Assembly: GCF_027474525.2 (NCBI RefSeq)
Contig: NZ_CP114882.2
Location: 682,001 to 746,000 of the forward strand
DNA: 64,000 nt
Direction: 5' to 3'
Source: Flavobacterium lacustre
Lineage (GTDB): Bacteria; Bacteroidota; Bacteroidia; Flavobacteriales; Flavobacteriaceae
Shown: piece after piece, positions 62,919 through 64,000 of the stretch
Layout: the number at the start of each line of letters is the position of its first letter
Numbering within the stretch: the first letter of the stretch is position 1
Position numbers and translations under genes: made by a program
The notes under the pieces: model-generated
Seen by the model: the letters and a program-made list of their open reading frames with translations, nothing else
What the model was told of the DNA's origin: nothing
Database searches by the model: none

Positions 62919-64000
62919 TTAAAAATTTGCATTAATTCCAAAAGTCATCGATTTTGTATGAGGAATTCCATAACCTGCCACACCAATTCCTCCAGCACTT
63001 AAACCAGAAACCTCATAGTCAAAACCAGTAAAAGAAGTTAGAGAAAACAAATTTTGACCTACTAAATAAAATCTTAATTTATTCATACCAAGTTTTTTAG
63101 AAAAGGCATTGTCAAAATTATAACCTACTGTTATGGTTTTTAGTCTTATGTACGAACCGTCCTCAACATAATAACTGGATGGTTGTAATTCATTGTTACT
63201 ATTTAAAGTAGATAATGCCGGAATATTCGAATTTGCCTTACTAGGTGTCCAGGCATCTAGGGTGTTTGTACTATGATTAAAACTGAAATAATCAAAATCA
63301 CCTATAGAACGTTGGGCATTATATAAATCATTCCCTTGTTTTCCGTCAAAGAATAGTACTATATCAAATCCTTTGTAAGAAGAATTTAAGTTGATTCCAT
63401 ATATAAAATCGGGATGAGGATTACCAATGATTGTTCGGTCAAATTGATCAATTTTTCCATCAAGATTAACATCTCTAAATCTAATTCTACCAACAGACTT
63501 TCCAGGTTGATCAGCATGAACAGCTACTTCTTCAGGAGTTCTAAAAAGACCATCAGCAATTAATCCGTAAAAAGAGGCAATTGGCGATCCTTTTTTGGTT
63601 ATTGAAACTCCATTTAGTAAAAAATTGGACTCAGTATCTAAACTTTCAACATTGTTTTTATAGGTTGAAAAATTCAAATCAACACCATATTTAAAATCAT
63701 TTGAAGAATTACTTTTGTAACTCAACACCGCTTCAAAACCTTTATTACTTACCGAACCTGCATTAATTAATGGCGGTTGACTTTCTCCATTTATAGATAA
63801 AGCAATTGGTCTTAAAATTAAATCATTAGTAGTTTTCATATAAAAATCGGTTTGTAACGAGATTCTTTCGTTAAAAAACCCTAAATCAAATCCTACGTTA
63901 TATTGCTCAGTTGACTCCCATTTAAGATCGGGATTAGCTTGACGAGATTGCAAAACACCACCTGAAGTACCTATTCCTGTTCCGCTAATGTCGTAGTCTG
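62919..64000 (-). CDS. SusC/RagA TonB-linked outer-membrane protein (partial, N-terminus outside window)
   Basis: The visible 360 residues are the C-terminal barrel of a SusC-type importer; the frame runs off the window end, so plug and signal are not seen. Recognisable segments are LKWESTEQYNVGFDLGFF, IGNPHPDFIYGINLN, SYIRLKTITVGYNF and the terminal SMTFGINANF with the last-strand Phe. Together with the SusD gene 10 nt downstream it forms the import pair for the locus's sugar. Confidence 0.95.
   Translation of the reverse strand, partial: DYDISGTGIGTSGGVLQSRQANPDLKWESTEQYNVGFDLGFFNERISLQTDFYMKTTNDLILRPIALSINGESQPPLINAGSVSNKGFEAVLSYKSNSSNDFKYGVDLNFSTYKNNVESLDTESNFLLNGVSITKKGSPIASFYGLIADGLFRTPEEVAVHADQPGKSVGRIRFRDVNLDGKIDQFDRTIIGNPHPDFIYGINLNSSYKGFDIVLFFDGKQGNDLYNAQRSIGDFDYFSFNHSTNTLDAWTPSKANSNIPALSTLNSNNELQPSSYYVEDGSYIRLKTITVGYNFDNAFSKKLGMNKLRFYLVGQNLFSLTSFTGFDYEVSGLSAGGIGVAGYGIPHTKSMTFGINANF

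Noticed and set aside
1..64000. CRISPR array, intact transposon or prophage
   Set aside because: No regular repeat-spacer pattern, transposase, integrase or phage structural gene was found; only the scar near 56.5 kb hints at past mobility.

Overview
The window is an AT-rich, gene-dense chromosome segment of a Bacteroidota bacterium, most likely a Flavobacterium or close relative. The support is: promoters of the Bacteroidota type (TTTG, about 19-21 nt, then TAnnTTTG) before many genes; weak Shine-Dalgarno signals; SusC/SusD outer-membrane pairs; families such as DUF3098, DUF3127, DUF4271, DUF4296, DUF4301, DUF4960 and DUF5686; and a bacterial GGGP-synthase homologue. Most of the window (about 1-56,440) reads as ordinary core genome. 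The last 7.5 kb is accessory.

Layout. 1-2.0 kb: an M16 protease pair (catalytic plus apparently inactive partner). 2.3-3.0: rplU-rpmA. 3.2-6.0: an outer-membrane barrel protein. 6.2-7.5: ahcY. 7.8-12.4: a rightward cluster of phosphopantetheinyl transferase, GGGP-synthase homologue, PnuC-type vitamin transporter, a NadR-like kinase fused to DUF4301, and arfB. 12.5-14.8: a TPP riboswitch followed by a TonB-dependent receptor, presumably for thiamine uptake. 14.9-21.3: a Rieske-like lipoprotein, greA, a HIT protein, an orphan histidine kinase, a flavin reductase, DUF3127, RDD and dgt. 21.3-28.9: tyrS, an NAD(P) epimerase, a leftward DUF4296/pyrC/glycosyltransferase cluster, then DUF4271-hemD, a zinc peptidase and a DUF4177-like small protein. 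29-37.1: leuS, ftsX, DUF3098, uppP, truB, a thioredoxin-like protein, pyrH and frr. 37.2-48.7: a DUF5686 protein, an SMR exporter with a CPA2 antiporter, an MMPL transporter, asnS, rpoN and tdk. 48.9-56.2: an acidic unknown protein, rsmI, HopJ-family, recJ, MFS, lpxH, queD, an unlisted 57-aa membrane microprotein and an enoyl-CoA hydratase homologue.

At 56.36 kb a tRNA-Ala(GGC) marks the edge of the core. It is followed by two 9-bp direct repeats and a beheaded ImmA/IrrE metallopeptidase, which look like the scar of an integrated element. Leftward-transcribed genes follow: SusC (cut by the window end), SusD, two DUF4960 lipoproteins and a PfkB sugar kinase. This is a polysaccharide-utilization locus, and the DUF4960 plus fructokinase-like content suggests fructan or fructose as the substrate.

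No CRISPR array, intact insertion sequence, prophage or recognisable defence island was seen. The observations most worth following are the NadR-like kinase/DUF4301 fusion beside a PnuC-type transporter and a TPP-controlled receptor; a phased CAATNN hexamer array between tyrS and its divergent neighbour; a heptamer repeat inside leuS; a structured REP-like element before asnS; loss of expected metal ligands in PyrC, TDK and a Rieske-like protein; and the two DUF4960 paralogues that differ in the number of stalk repeats.
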